Shown here piece by piece: positions 52,922 to 61,289 of a stretch of 64,000 bases of DNA. Each line of letters begins with the position of its first letter. The stretch's first letter is position 1. The DNA is from an uncultured Acetatifactor sp. (GTDB lineage Bacteria > Bacillota > Clostridia > Lachnospirales > Lachnospiraceae). A program made the position numbers and the translations under genes. The notes beneath the pieces are model-generated. The model was given only the letters and a program-made list of their open reading frames with translations, was not told where the DNA came from and ran no database searches. The stretch lies in NCBI GenBank assembly GCA_934394815.1, contig CAKRRD010000002.1, positions 1 to 64,000 on the forward strand, written 5' to 3'.

Positions 52922-53707
52922 TTATCTTACTTTGCGGATAGAACGAACTACAAATCCGTCAGTGCTTACCGCACCTTCGCTTGCTGCGATCGCAGCTGCA
53001 ATAACAGCAACCAGCTCAGTGTCATCTGCCTCGGACTCTTCCTGTGCAGCGATCTGAGTTACAGCCTTATCAATACCTGCGTTCTTTGCTTCTTCCTCCT
53101 TATCCTTCTTGCTGAATGCAGCCTGGATCTTCGGAATGAAGTTGAACAGGGAAATGATCAGTGAGATCATGATCAGCATTACGAATACAGTTCCCATACC
53201 GATCAGAGTGTTCAGTGCAGCCTTGGTCATCAGACCACCCATGGACTCCACGGGATTCAGTGCTGCAGACTCCATGTTCAGGAACATATCGTTGGTGAAG
53301 ATCACTTCTGCCTGTGCGTTCTGATTGGCACCGGTCACATCTACATGTACAATGATCTGATCATCATCGATGTCAGCTTCTGCATCACCGACAGCGGTAA
53401 TTCCGCCGATGGTCTTCTTTGCAGAATTGAAGGACTCGATAGCAGTCTTGTATGCATAACCGTCAACGGTGATACCTACATTTTCCTGTACCAGATATGC
53501 CACTTCATCAGCGGTATACTCAGAGAAGCTCTCCAGTGTGGCTTCATCTTCAAAATTCTCCAGAGAAGGAATCACATACTGGGTAGCGATCTGGATTGCG
53601 GTGTCCATCTTACGCTGCTCGTAATCCGTATAGGTCTCCTCGCTGCCGCACGCCGTCAAACCAAAGATGCAGGTAATCATACATACTAAGCTTAAAAATT
53701 TCTTCAT
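52922..53707 (-). CDS. OadG-type subunit fused to an N-terminal lipoprotein domain
   Basis: 261 residues. The N terminus is a lipoprotein signal (CIFGLTACGSE, lipid-modified Cys20 expected). Residues 25-155 are an extracytoplasmic domain. A single TM (about 165-188) and a cytoplasmic tail with ELVAVIAAAIAASEG and the end GFVVRSIRKVR are the OadG/gamma signature. Typical OadG is about 80-120 residues with only the TM and tail. The N-terminal domain resembles the DUF3887-like folds of clostridial lipoproteins by eye only. A protein both lipid-anchored and membrane-spanning is unusual. Confidence 0.8.
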   Translation of the reverse strand: MKKFLSLVCMITCIFGLTACGSEETYTDYEQRKMDTAIQIATQYVIPSLENFEDEATLESFSEYTADEVAYLVQENVGITVDGYAYKTAIESFNSAKKTIGGITAVGDAEADIDDDQIIVHVDVTGANQNAQAEVIFTNDMFLNMESAALNPVESMGGLMTKAALNTLIGMGTVFVMLIMISLIISLFNFIPKIQAAFSKKDKEEEAKNAGIDKAVTQIAAQEESEADDTELVAVIAAAIAASEGAVSTDGFVVRSIRKVR

Positions 53708-53724
53708 TTTACAATCACCCTTTC

Positions 53725-55158
53725 TTATACAGTTCCGTGTTTCTTGGCAGGACGGTCTTCACTCTTGGTGAATAACATCTCGAATGCGCCGATCACATAC
53801 TTTCTGGTATCAGCTGCATTTACGATCTGGTCCACATATCCTCTCTTGGCTGCGCTGGTTACGTTCAGCGTCAGTGCTTCGTACTCAGCAGCCTTTTCGT
53901 TAATTACATCAGCACCCTGGCCATCATACATGATCTTGGCAGCCAGCTTGCCGTCCATAGCACCGATCTGTGCATCCGGCCATGCCATGGTGATGTCAGC
54001 GCCGATTGCCTTGGAGTTCATTACTACATAAGCGGTTCCCAGAGCCTTGCCGATCACAACGTTTACCTTGGGAACGGTTGCGTTAGCGAATGCGTAGGTC
54101 AGCTTTGCAGCAGCCTTGGCGATGGTCTTCTCGGAAGCTAAAGTTGCCTCATAACCCTTGACATTGGTCAGAGTCAGTACGGGGATACCGAAAGCATCAC
54201 AGAAGTTCACGAACTCTGCAGCCTTCTCGCAGCCTTCTGCAGTCAGAACAGCATCCAGCTTCTCTGCTACTTTGCCTTCCTCATCGCAGATCTCGGAACG
54301 GTTGGCTACTGCACCAACAGTAACGCCATCGAGACGTAAGAAACCGGTTACCATATTTTTAGCATATCCGGACTTTACTTCGAAGAAATTATTGTCATCT
54401 GCCAGAATGGACAGAGCAACGGATGTGTCGCCGACACAGCCTGCGATCTCAGAGTTCACACGATTCAGATCATCGGTGCAGTCCTCCAGGAAGCTTGCAT
54501 CATCTTCGTTGTTGGCAGGCAGGAAGCTTACCAGCTCTCTTACCTTCTCCAGAATGGTTGCTTCGTCAGCTACCACATCAACGATACCGCTCTCTTCTGC
54601 CTGGAATTTTGCGGAAGAAGAATCACACTTGGTGATCACGTTGCCGTCCAGCGCGTTGGGAGCATTTACGAACAGTTTGGCGTTCTTCTCTTCCATGAAA
54701 GTGAAATCCGTCATGGTAGGGAACAGTCCCAGACCGCCGCCACAGGTTCCGAATACTGCCGTGATCTGAGGAATCACTCCGGAAGCCATAGTCTGCTTTA
54801 AATAGATCTCACCGAATGCAGCCAGTGCATCAGTTGCCTCCTGCAGTCTTAAGCCTGCAGATTCGATCAGTCCGATCACAGGTGCTCCGGTCTTCATAGC
54901 CAGATCGTAGAGGTTGGTGATCTTCTTTGCATGCATCTCGCCGATGGTTCCGTTCAGTACGGAAGCATCCTGGCTATATACATATACAAGATTACCATTG
55001 ATCACTCCATAGCCGGTAATACAACCGTCAGAAGGAGTTTCATTGGGTTTCAGATTGAAATCCGTAGCTCTTGCGGTTACAAGTCCGCCGATTTCAACGA
55101 AACTGTTGTCATCGAGTAAAGCTGCTATTCTTTGACTCGCTTTTGAAGTAGTACTCAT
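53725..55158 (-). CDS. Carboxyl transferase, methylmalonyl-CoA decarboxylase alpha / 12S-like
   Basis: 477 residues of the crotonase-fold carboxyltransferase family that acts on acyl-CoA. N-terminal half: TPSDGCITGYGVINGNLVYVYSQD (in parts), GLIESAGLRLQEATDALAAFG, FGTCGGGLGLFPTMTDFTFM. C-terminal half: FCDAFGIPVLTLTNVKGYE, GKALGTAYVVMNSKAIGADITMAWPDAQIGAM. It is shorter than 12S/MmdA of about 510-520 residues, and the oxyanion loops differ in detail (FGTCGGGLGL instead of GPCAGGA). The acyl-CoA substrate is not certain. First gene of the operon, with GGAGGG 9 nt before the ATG. Confidence 0.82.
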   Translation of the reverse strand: MSTTSKASQRIAALLDDNSFVEIGGLVTARATDFNLKPNETPSDGCITGYGVINGNLVYVYSQDASVLNGTIGEMHAKKITNLYDLAMKTGAPVIGLIESAGLRLQEATDALAAFGEIYLKQTMASGVIPQITAVFGTCGGGLGLFPTMTDFTFMEEKNAKLFVNAPNALDGNVITKCDSSSAKFQAEESGIVDVVADEATILEKVRELVSFLPANNEDDASFLEDCTDDLNRVNSEIAGCVGDTSVALSILADDNNFFEVKSGYAKNMVTGFLRLDGVTVGAVANRSEICDEEGKVAEKLDAVLTAEGCEKAAEFVNFCDAFGIPVLTLTNVKGYEATLASEKTIAKAAAKLTYAFANATVPKVNVVIGKALGTAYVVMNSKAIGADITMAWPDAQIGAMDGKLAAKIMYDGQGADVINEKAAEYEALTLNVTSAAKRGYVDQIVNAADTRKYVIGAFEMLFTKSEDRPAKKHGTV

Positions 55159-55261
55159 ATGTTTTCAGCCCTCCGTTGATAATATAATAAAATATAATAG
55201 AAAACGTTTATTAATATAGAAGCACAAATGCCCCCATGATTAACATTCTGTAGTATAACAT

Positions 55262-55298
55262 AAAATCTGCAACTCGCAAAGAACGAATTGCAGATTTT
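55262..55298 (-). terminator. Terminator between the D,D-carboxypeptidase gene and mmdA-like gene
   Basis: AAAATCTGCAA / TTGCAGATTTTT with flanking T-runs on both strands, 43 nt after the carboxypeptidase stop. Confidence 0.82.
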
Positions 55299-55340
55299 TA
55301 CATTTTTTATATATTGTACCTCATTTTGAACAATTTTCCG

Positions 55341-56714
55341 TCATTTTCCCATTGGAAGTGTCAACAAAAACCGGTCCAGAATCTGCCCGCCGCACCAGGA
55401 AAGATCCCTCGTCTCCACAGTCTCTGCGGCACACAGCCGCTCCCTGCGCCAGATCTCCCCATCCACCAGATAACAGATCTCTCCCACAGTCTCTCCCTCT
55501 GTTACAGGGGCTTTCAGTTTCTTTTCTTTCCGGTAAAGGATCTCTACCTTCTCCTCCGGACGCATGAGCAGGCCTCCCGTCCCCTCCGCTTCCGGATCCA
55601 TCTCCACAGACAGCAGCACGTCCCCCGTCAGTTCGTCATTTCTGGCCTCCGTCACCGGAATGGGTGCAAGCAGCTGTTCCCTGCCCGAAAAGTTTTCTTT
55701 CGTAAACTCCCGGTAAGTATAATTTTCCAGTCCATACCCAAACAGTTCCCTGCTGTCACTCCATTTATAAGTCTTATGGTTTGGCCAGCCACAGGCCAGA
55801 AGCGCCACGATCATACATTTTCCATCCCGTTCCAGCGCCCCCACATAACAATACCCCGCCTTATTCGTAAATCCGGTCTTGCCGGTAAAGGCTCCGTCCA
55901 TCATCTGTAAAAAGGCATTGTGGTTATGGCATTGAAACGAACGGCCGTTTTCCGTAAAGCTGTAATCCTGTGTCCGTGTGATTTCCCTGAACAGATCTCT
56001 CTGCGCGGACTCCCTGATACAATACCGCAAAATGAGAGCCAGATCCCTGGCTGTGGTATGGTGCTCCTTTTCCAGGGCACTCCCGTCAGGCAGTGTCAGT
56101 GTCTCCGTGGCATCCAGCCCATTGGGCGTAATGAACCAGGTATCTTCACAGCCGATTTCCTCCGCTTTTTCATTCATGGCCTGTGCAAATCTATGTAACG
56201 CCGTCTTACTCTCTTCGGTGGTATGCTCCACTGCCTCGCCTGTCTCCCCCAGAAGTTTTCCCCCGATGTATTCCGCCAGCACCGCAGCGGCATCGTTATG
56301 ACTTTCCAGCATCAGGGAAAACAGCAGCTCTCTTACCGTATAATGCTCTCCTTTTTTCACATAGAGTTTTACTTTGGGCATAGTGGCTGCATAGGCAGAA
56401 ACACTGACCGTATCCTCCACCTTTGCATTTTCCAGCACCAGAATACAGGTCATGATCTTGGTGGTACTGGCCATGGCCATGGGAGTCTCTTCGTTTTTCC
56501 CGTACAGCACCCGCCCGGAGTCGGCATCCAGCAGTACCGCCGCCCGGGCATACAGCCTCAGTTCCTGTGGCTGACTGTTTTCCGTTTCCTGCCGGTCATT
56601 TAAAATTGCGGCCGGCTGTCCGGGTTCTTCCGCGGCATTGCCCCGGAAAAACAGCCCACCCATACTTTCCAGGCACAGGATTCCGGCCAGAAGGGCACAA
56701 AAAAAGCCTCGCAT
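55341..56714 (-). CDS. D-alanyl-D-alanine carboxypeptidase (S11 family)
   Basis: Trims the terminal D-Ala of peptidoglycan stem peptides outside the membrane. 457 residues with a signal peptide. Active-site motifs: SxxK in MASTTKIMTC, SxN in ESHNDAAAVLAEY and KTG in FTGKTGFTNKAGYC. A beta-rich C-terminal domain and a late hydrophobic region follow. Start at 56714 with GGGAGGG; a TTG 5 codons upstream is the other option. Last gene after scpAB; another S11 gene is at 59053. Confidence 0.92.
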   Translation of the reverse strand: MRGFFCALLAGILCLESMGGLFFRGNAAEEPGQPAAILNDRQETENSQPQELRLYARAAVLLDADSGRVLYGKNEETPMAMASTTKIMTCILVLENAKVEDTVSVSAYAATMPKVKLYVKKGEHYTVRELLFSLMLESHNDAAAVLAEYIGGKLLGETGEAVEHTTEESKTALHRFAQAMNEKAEEIGCEDTWFITPNGLDATETLTLPDGSALEKEHHTTARDLALILRYCIRESAQRDLFREITRTQDYSFTENGRSFQCHNHNAFLQMMDGAFTGKTGFTNKAGYCYVGALERDGKCMIVALLACGWPNHKTYKWSDSRELFGYGLENYTYREFTKENFSGREQLLAPIPVTEARNDELTGDVLLSVEMDPEAEGTGGLLMRPEEKVEILYRKEKKLKAPVTEGETVGEICYLVDGEIWRRERLCAAETVETRDLSWCGGQILDRFLLTLPMGK

Positions 56715-56777
56715 AATCATCCCTCCCAAAAAGAGTTAATTATTATTATGAGGCTGATTCTTTGTCCTATTCTATTA

Positions 56778-57347
56778 TTAAATATTCAGTGTCAGCTGCA
56801 CTTCCTGTTCCGCCTGCTGTTTGAATTCCTCCACCTGCACCGGATTCAGTTCCGGCAGTTCCTCCAGACTCTTCACGCCAAAGCAGCGTAAGAACTGTTC
56901 CGTCGTTCCGAACAATAACGGTCTTCCGGGGGCATCCAGACGGCCAAGCTCCGCGATCAGATCATATTCCAGCAGCTTGTTGATGGCATGGTCACAACTG
57001 ACGCCTCTGACTCTCTCGATCTCCAGTCTCGTCACGGGCTGCTTGTATGCGATAATGGACAGTGTTTCCAGCACCGTATCCGTCAATGTCATTTTCCGGG
57101 GAGTCTTGGCGATCTTGATCAGGTATTCATACATGTCCGCCCTGGTACAAAGCTGTACCGAATTGTCGAACTGTGTCAGCCCGATGCCCCGGTTCTCTTC
57201 CTCGTATCTCACCGCCATGTCTTTCAAAATAGACTTTGTTGTCTTCACATCCTCTTCGATCACCTCCGCCAGTCTGCTGATCTCCACGGAATCCCCCATG
57301 GTAAAAAGGATGGCTTCTATTACTGCTTCTGCTTTACTGCGTTCCAT
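56778..57347 (-). CDS. scpB: Segregation and condensation protein B
   Basis: SMC-kleisin accessory protein with two winged-helix domains, 189 residues. KAEAVIEAILFTMGDSVE at the N terminus and TLSIIAYKQPVTRLEIERVRGV, KLLEYDLIAELGRLDAPGRPLLFGTT in the C-terminal half are diagnostic. It follows scpA after 19 nt. Confidence 0.95.
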   Translation of the reverse strand: MERSKAEAVIEAILFTMGDSVEISRLAEVIEEDVKTTKSILKDMAVRYEEENRGIGLTQFDNSVQLCTRADMYEYLIKIAKTPRKMTLTDTVLETLSIIAYKQPVTRLEIERVRGVSCDHAINKLLEYDLIAELGRLDAPGRPLLFGTTEQFLRCFGVKSLEELPELNPVQVEEFKQQAEQEVQLTLNI

Positions 57348-57366
57348 GTTACGACCTCACTGTATC

Positions 57367-58110
57367 TTAAACGTTAGATGTAATCATAATATCATCGAAT
57401 ATGTTTTCCTGACTGATGTTGATCTTGCCGGTCTTCATCAGTTCCAGAATGATCAGAAAAGTGACAATGACCTCCATTTTGCTGTTCTGCTTCTCCAGAA
57501 GCTTCCGGAAGCTGAAGGTCTTATGTTCTCTGGCATAGGCCTCCACATACAGCATCTTGATGTCCATGTCCACCTCGTCCTTCTCGATATTGCCGTACTG
57601 GCTGCGGACGGGATCGATCTTGTCCTCCTGCTTCTTCACGATGGATTTGAAGATCTCGTGAAGCTTGTTCAGGTTCATATCACCGATAAGTTCTTCGTAA
57701 TCAATGGGCGGCCTGTAAGCTTCCACTTCCTTCGGAAGTCTCTGCTCTCTGTACATATTTCTGGCAGCATCCACCTGACGGTCTCTGAGTTCGAAGGACA
57801 TATATTTATACATCTTGTATTCCAGCAGCTTCTGGACCAGTTCCGCTCTTGGATCTTCTTCCTCGCCCTCCTCGTTCACTTCCTTGGGCAGAAGCATCCT
57901 GCACTTAATATCGATCAGTGTCGCCACCATCACCAGGAACTCACTCATGATATTCATATCTTCCCGCTGCATCTGTTTGATATAATCCAGATACTGGGCC
58001 GTGATCTCAACGATGGGAATATCATAGATATCTATTTTGTTTTTCTCGATCAGATGAAGCAGCAGATCCAGAGGACCCTCAAACGCTTCCAGTTTTACAG
58101 ATATTGCCAT
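57367..58110 (-). CDS. scpA: Segregation and condensation protein A (kleisin)
   Basis: 247 residues. Kleisin N domain KLEAFEGPLDLLLHLIEKNKIDIYDIPI (recognised from these parts: FEGPLDLLLHLI, KIDIYDIPI), DIKCRMLLPKE, and the C-terminal winged helix with VIVTFLIILELMKTGKI. Bridges SMC heads with ScpB for chromosome compaction. It starts 12 nt after the phosphoesterase. Confidence 0.95.
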   Translation of the reverse strand: MAISVKLEAFEGPLDLLLHLIEKNKIDIYDIPIVEITAQYLDYIKQMQREDMNIMSEFLVMVATLIDIKCRMLLPKEVNEEGEEEDPRAELVQKLLEYKMYKYMSFELRDRQVDAARNMYREQRLPKEVEAYRPPIDYEELIGDMNLNKLHEIFKSIVKKQEDKIDPVRSQYGNIEKDEVDMDIKMLYVEAYAREHKTFSFRKLLEKQNSKMEVIVTFLIILELMKTGKINISQENIFDDIMITSNV

Positions 58111-58122
58111 GTAACAAAACTC

Positions 58123-58995
58123 CTATTTCCCCTCATTGCTTTCTTCCGGCAATAGCTCCACTTCCAGAATCTCTCCCGGATTGAACAGCCGGATCGGGAT
58201 CGTATGCATCCCCAGTCCTCTGCTCAGCAGCATCACCGTCTTCCCCAGGGTAAACTCTCCGCCGTCGTATTTCGGGAAAAGTCTCACATTGGGGGACACC
58301 ACGCCCTTTCCCCAGAACGGGATTCTCACCATGCCGCCGTGGACATGCCCTGCCAGTACCAGATCCGCTCCCCAGTCCACGTATTTCGGAAAATAATCCG
58401 GATTATGGGCAATCAGGATCGTATATTTCTCTTCCGCGGGTTGTCCCAGAAGACCTTTCAGGTACGTCGGATCCATGGGCTTTATTCCGAAGCGCTTATA
58501 GTAGAACTTGTCGATCTCCGAACCGTAGATGCGGATCCCGTACTCCGGTAACTCCACCGATTCGTTCACCAGTCTCCGGATGCCGATCTTCTGCAAAGCC
58601 TCTTCATATCGCTCTGCCATATCACCGTAGGTCTCCGGATACAGCTTCAGCCTGTGTTCATGATTGCCGTTACCGTAATAGATGGGATACTTCTCGGCAA
58701 GCTTCGTAAGGAGATCCACCGCCACATCCAGACCTGCTCTGGGTTTTGCCGTCAGAATATCCCCGGCGATCAGAATGATGTCCGGTCCTATCTCCTCCAC
58801 CGCCTGCAGCAGGTATTCATTCTCTTTTCCGTATCTCTTATTATGCAGATCCGCCAGAACCACTGCCTTTACAGGCTTCTTAATTCTCCGGTCCCGCAGG
58901 GAATAATGCCGTACCACGAAACGGCTGCTGTCGTACAGCATTATCCACAGCAGGATCACAAGGATCACTGCGATCACGGTAATCACTACATCCAA
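58123..58995 (-). CDS. Calcineurin-like metallophosphoesterase, membrane-anchored
   Basis: 290 residues, N-terminal TM (about 3-20), then the phosphoesterase fold. Metal-ligand motifs in order: LADLHNKRYG (DxH), LIAGDILTAKP (GDxx), YGNGNHEHRLK (GNHE) and LAGHVHGGMVRIP (GHxH). Related to YaeI/YkuE-type enzymes that may act on lipid-linked phosphates; substrate unknown. Joined to scpAB by spacing only. Confidence 0.88.
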   Translation of the reverse strand: MDVVITVIAVILVILLWIMLYDSSRFVVRHYSLRDRRIKKPVKAVVLADLHNKRYGKENEYLLQAVEEIGPDIILIAGDILTAKPRAGLDVAVDLLTKLAEKYPIYYGNGNHEHRLKLYPETYGDMAERYEEALQKIGIRRLVNESVELPEYGIRIYGSEIDKFYYKRFGIKPMDPTYLKGLLGQPAEEKYTILIAHNPDYFPKYVDWGADLVLAGHVHGGMVRIPFWGKGVVSPNVRLFPKYDGGEFTLGKTVMLLSRGLGMHTIPIRLFNPGEILEVELLPEESNEGK

Positions 58996-59052
58996 AGTAT
59001 CTGCCCCCAGTTTATCGCCAATATGCTCTATAGTATAACATATTTTCCGGGC

Positions 59053-60231
59053 TTACAAAAGATAAAATTCCATTATTTTGAAGAGATAATCCCTGTATAC
59101 CGCTTTTGCCACATCATTTTCATACAGGATCGGAACACTGCCGATCTCCACACCGTTCAGCAGATAAACGGCTCTGCCTGCCTCCGTCCCCTTCGCAATC
59201 GGTGCCACCGCCATCTCCGGCAGTTCTATGCTTTTCTCCACACCCGCCAGGGAATTGCCTTCGGTGTCCAGATAGCGGAATTCACTCTGGTACCGGACGG
59301 GCACGGTGTCTTCCACGCCGCCCTCTACCCGCAGAGCTTCCAGAGGATCCGTATTCTCATCCAGATACAGGCTGCTGACATGGAAGCCGTAGCTTAACAG
59401 TGTCCGGGCATCTTTGAACCGGGTCTTATAATCCGGTGCTCCCATGACCACGGCGATCAGGTCAATGCCATCCTTTGTAGCCGTGGCAGACAGACAGAAT
59501 TTTGCCTTGGAGGTGGAACCGGTCTTCAGTCCCGTGGCCCACTGATACTGTTTCAGAAGCTTGTTGGTACTGTTTAAGGTAAAGGTGGAGCTTCCCTGTC
59601 TGGTCTCATGGGTGATGTCTTCCATCCAGATACCGGTATATTCAAACACCTTCGGATATTTTACCGTCAGTTCTCTGGACATGACGGCCACATCCATAGC
59701 GGTCGTATAATGGCCGTCGGAATCTGTCAGGCCACAGCAGTCCTCAAAATGCGTATCCACCATGCCCAGTTCCGCCGCCTTCTCATTCATCTGTTCCACA
59801 AAAGCCTCTTCGCTTCCCGCCAGGTATTCCGCCACTGCCACGCTGGCATCATTGCCGGAAGCCACAGCAATGCATTTGATCATAGTCTCCAGGGTCTGTA
59901 CTTCATTCTCCGCCAGAAATACCTGTGAGCCTCCCATGGAACTGGCATAAGCACTTACCGTCACCGGATCCTCCAGCTTTATCTTCCCCTGTTCCAGTGC
60001 CTCAAAGATCAGCAGCAACGTCATGATCTTGGTAATGCTGGCGGGACTCCTGCGCTCTCTGGCATTCTGTTCAAAGATCACTTTTCCGGTAGAGCTTTCC
60101 AGAAGCACCGCACTGGGGGCTTCGATGGCCGCCGGCTCCGCAGATGCCCGGAAGCCGTTCCACCAGAACACCTGAATGCCAATGGCAAAAAGCATGATCC
60201 ATCCGCAGACGCAATTCCTGTTTTTTTGCAT
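59053..60231 (-). CDS. dacF: D-alanyl-D-alanine carboxypeptidase (DacF-like, S11)
   Basis: 392 residues. Signal peptide with IMLFAIGIQVFWW hydrophobic stretch, then SxxK in SPASITKIMTLL, SxN in AVASGNDASVAVAEY, KTG in GLKTGSTSKAKFC. A C-terminal beta domain and a final hydrophobic helix (AVYRDYLFKIMEFYLL) fit membrane attachment. ATG at 60231 chosen; 26 extra upstream codons in frame contain no signal-like sequence. A GGGAG lies about 12 nt before it. The sporulation role of DacF is only suggested by the name of the family. Confidence 0.9.
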   Translation of the reverse strand: MQKNRNCVCGWIMLFAIGIQVFWWNGFRASAEPAAIEAPSAVLLESSTGKVIFEQNARERRSPASITKIMTLLLIFEALEQGKIKLEDPVTVSAYASSMGGSQVFLAENEVQTLETMIKCIAVASGNDASVAVAEYLAGSEEAFVEQMNEKAAELGMVDTHFEDCCGLTDSDGHYTTAMDVAVMSRELTVKYPKVFEYTGIWMEDITHETRQGSSTFTLNSTNKLLKQYQWATGLKTGSTSKAKFCLSATATKDGIDLIAVVMGAPDYKTRFKDARTLLSYGFHVSSLYLDENTDPLEALRVEGGVEDTVPVRYQSEFRYLDTEGNSLAGVEKSIELPEMAVAPIAKGTEAGRAVYLLNGVEIGSVPILYENDVAKAVYRDYLFKIMEFYLL

Positions 60232-60324
60232 AAAAAAGCCACACTCCCTTATCCTTTCTTCTAAAAGATATGGTCGTGCGGCCTTGTATATACCTGTAAA
60301 TCCTGCCACCCGCGTCCTCAGCGG

Positions 60325-60915
60325 TTACAGTCTGGCGATCAACGCCTGACAGCGTTCCTTCAAAGCTTCGCCCTTGCTGCGTACATCGACATGGAAGACT
60401 TTGATCAGCTGTACTGCATAATCCACAGCTACGACCGTCAGAATCACCTGAATCATACGGGTGCCCACCTGCACCTGAACACGGTCGATGATGTGATACA
60501 TGGCATCATGGACAAACTGCACGATACCGATGGCATAAAAGCCCCAGGCAGCAGTGCTCTCCAGACAGATGATTCCCCGGTAATTGAAGGGTTTATTATT
60601 ATAATCCCACCACAGTTCTCCAAGAAACCGGATCATGCCGACCCCCACCAGATATTCAAAGGCAGTCGCCAGAATGGCTCCCAGGAAATACAGCTTTACC
60701 AGTTTTCCACGTAAGGGACTTAAGATCAGATAGCCCAACACTCCGCCAAAACCATAGATCGGGCAAAAAGGGCCTTTGCCGAATCCCCGGTTGGTCAGCT
60801 TGTGATTGCAGAAAGACATGTAAGTGGATTCCAGAGTCCATCCGAGAATGCTGTATAATACGAACGCTGCCAACAAATGATATACATCTGTTCCCAGTAC
60901 TTCATAATTCCACAT
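60325..60915 (-). CDS. PF06541-like membrane protein (putative ABC-transporter type IV)
   Basis: 196 residues with five or so TM segments. Family-like motifs LYSILGWTLESTYMSF at the N terminus, GFGKGPFCPIYGFGGVLGYL and WWDYNNKPFNYRGIICLESTAAWG. Despite the Pfam-style name, no nucleotide-binding domain is present and the function is unknown. ATG at 60915 with GAGGGAA before it; the longer frame to 60975 would overlap the rpsU terminator. Sits between rpsU and dacF. Confidence 0.8.
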   Translation of the reverse strand: MWNYEVLGTDVYHLLAAFVLYSILGWTLESTYMSFCNHKLTNRGFGKGPFCPIYGFGGVLGYLILSPLRGKLVKLYFLGAILATAFEYLVGVGMIRFLGELWWDYNNKPFNYRGIICLESTAAWGFYAIGIVQFVHDAMYHIIDRVQVQVGTRMIQVILTVVAVDYAVQLIKVFHVDVRSKGEALKERCQALIARL

Positions 60916-60937
60916 TTCATTTCCCTCATAAGTACAA

Positions 60938-60963
60938 AGTCCCCGGTGATTATGCCGGGGACT
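60938..60963 (-). terminator. Terminator of rpsU
   Basis: 9-bp stem AGTCCCCGG / CCGGGGACT, tail TTTGT on the minus strand, 12 nt after the rpsU stop. The T-run is short, so it may be leaky. Confidence 0.6.
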
Positions 60964-60974
60964 ATTGCTTTGCA

Positions 60975-61151
60975 TTAGTTATATTTACGTTTTCTTGCTG
61001 CTTCAGACTTCTTCTTACGTTTTACGCTAGGCTTCTCGTAATGCTCTCTCTTACGAATCTCCTGCTGGATACCAGCCTTAGCGCAGCTTCTCTTGAAACG
61101 ACGTAAAGCGCTATCTAAAGTCTCGTTCTCTTTTACGATTACGTTTGACAT
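60975..61151 (-). CDS. rpsU: 30S ribosomal protein S21
   Basis: 58 residues, below the usual size cut-off for ORF calling. It starts [20 protein letters not shown], continues [20 protein letters not shown] and [18 protein letters not shown], matching S21 along its length. The basic C-terminal end is typical. GGGAGG lies 11 nt before the ATG. Own strong promoter (61237-61264) and terminator. Confidence 0.96.
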   Translation of the reverse strand: MSNVIVKENETLDSALRRFKRSCAKAGIQQEIRKREHYEKPSVKRKKKSEAARKRKYN

Positions 61152-61236
61152 CTTACACCCGACCTCCCTTCAGTCCCTTCAAGTAACATGACTGACTGGG
61201 TTATTCTAATGCGCAGTTGTTCTACACACATTTGAT

Positions 61237-61264
61237 ATTATAGCATAAAAAATGTATTCGTCAA
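61237..61264 (-). promoter_or_regulatory. Sigma-A promoter of rpsU
   Basis: TTGACG (61259-61264), 16 nt, TATAAT (61237-61242) on the minus strand, giving a leader of about 80 nt. Confidence 0.75.
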
Positions 61265-61289
61265 CTACTTTTTTATAAGATTCAAAAAA

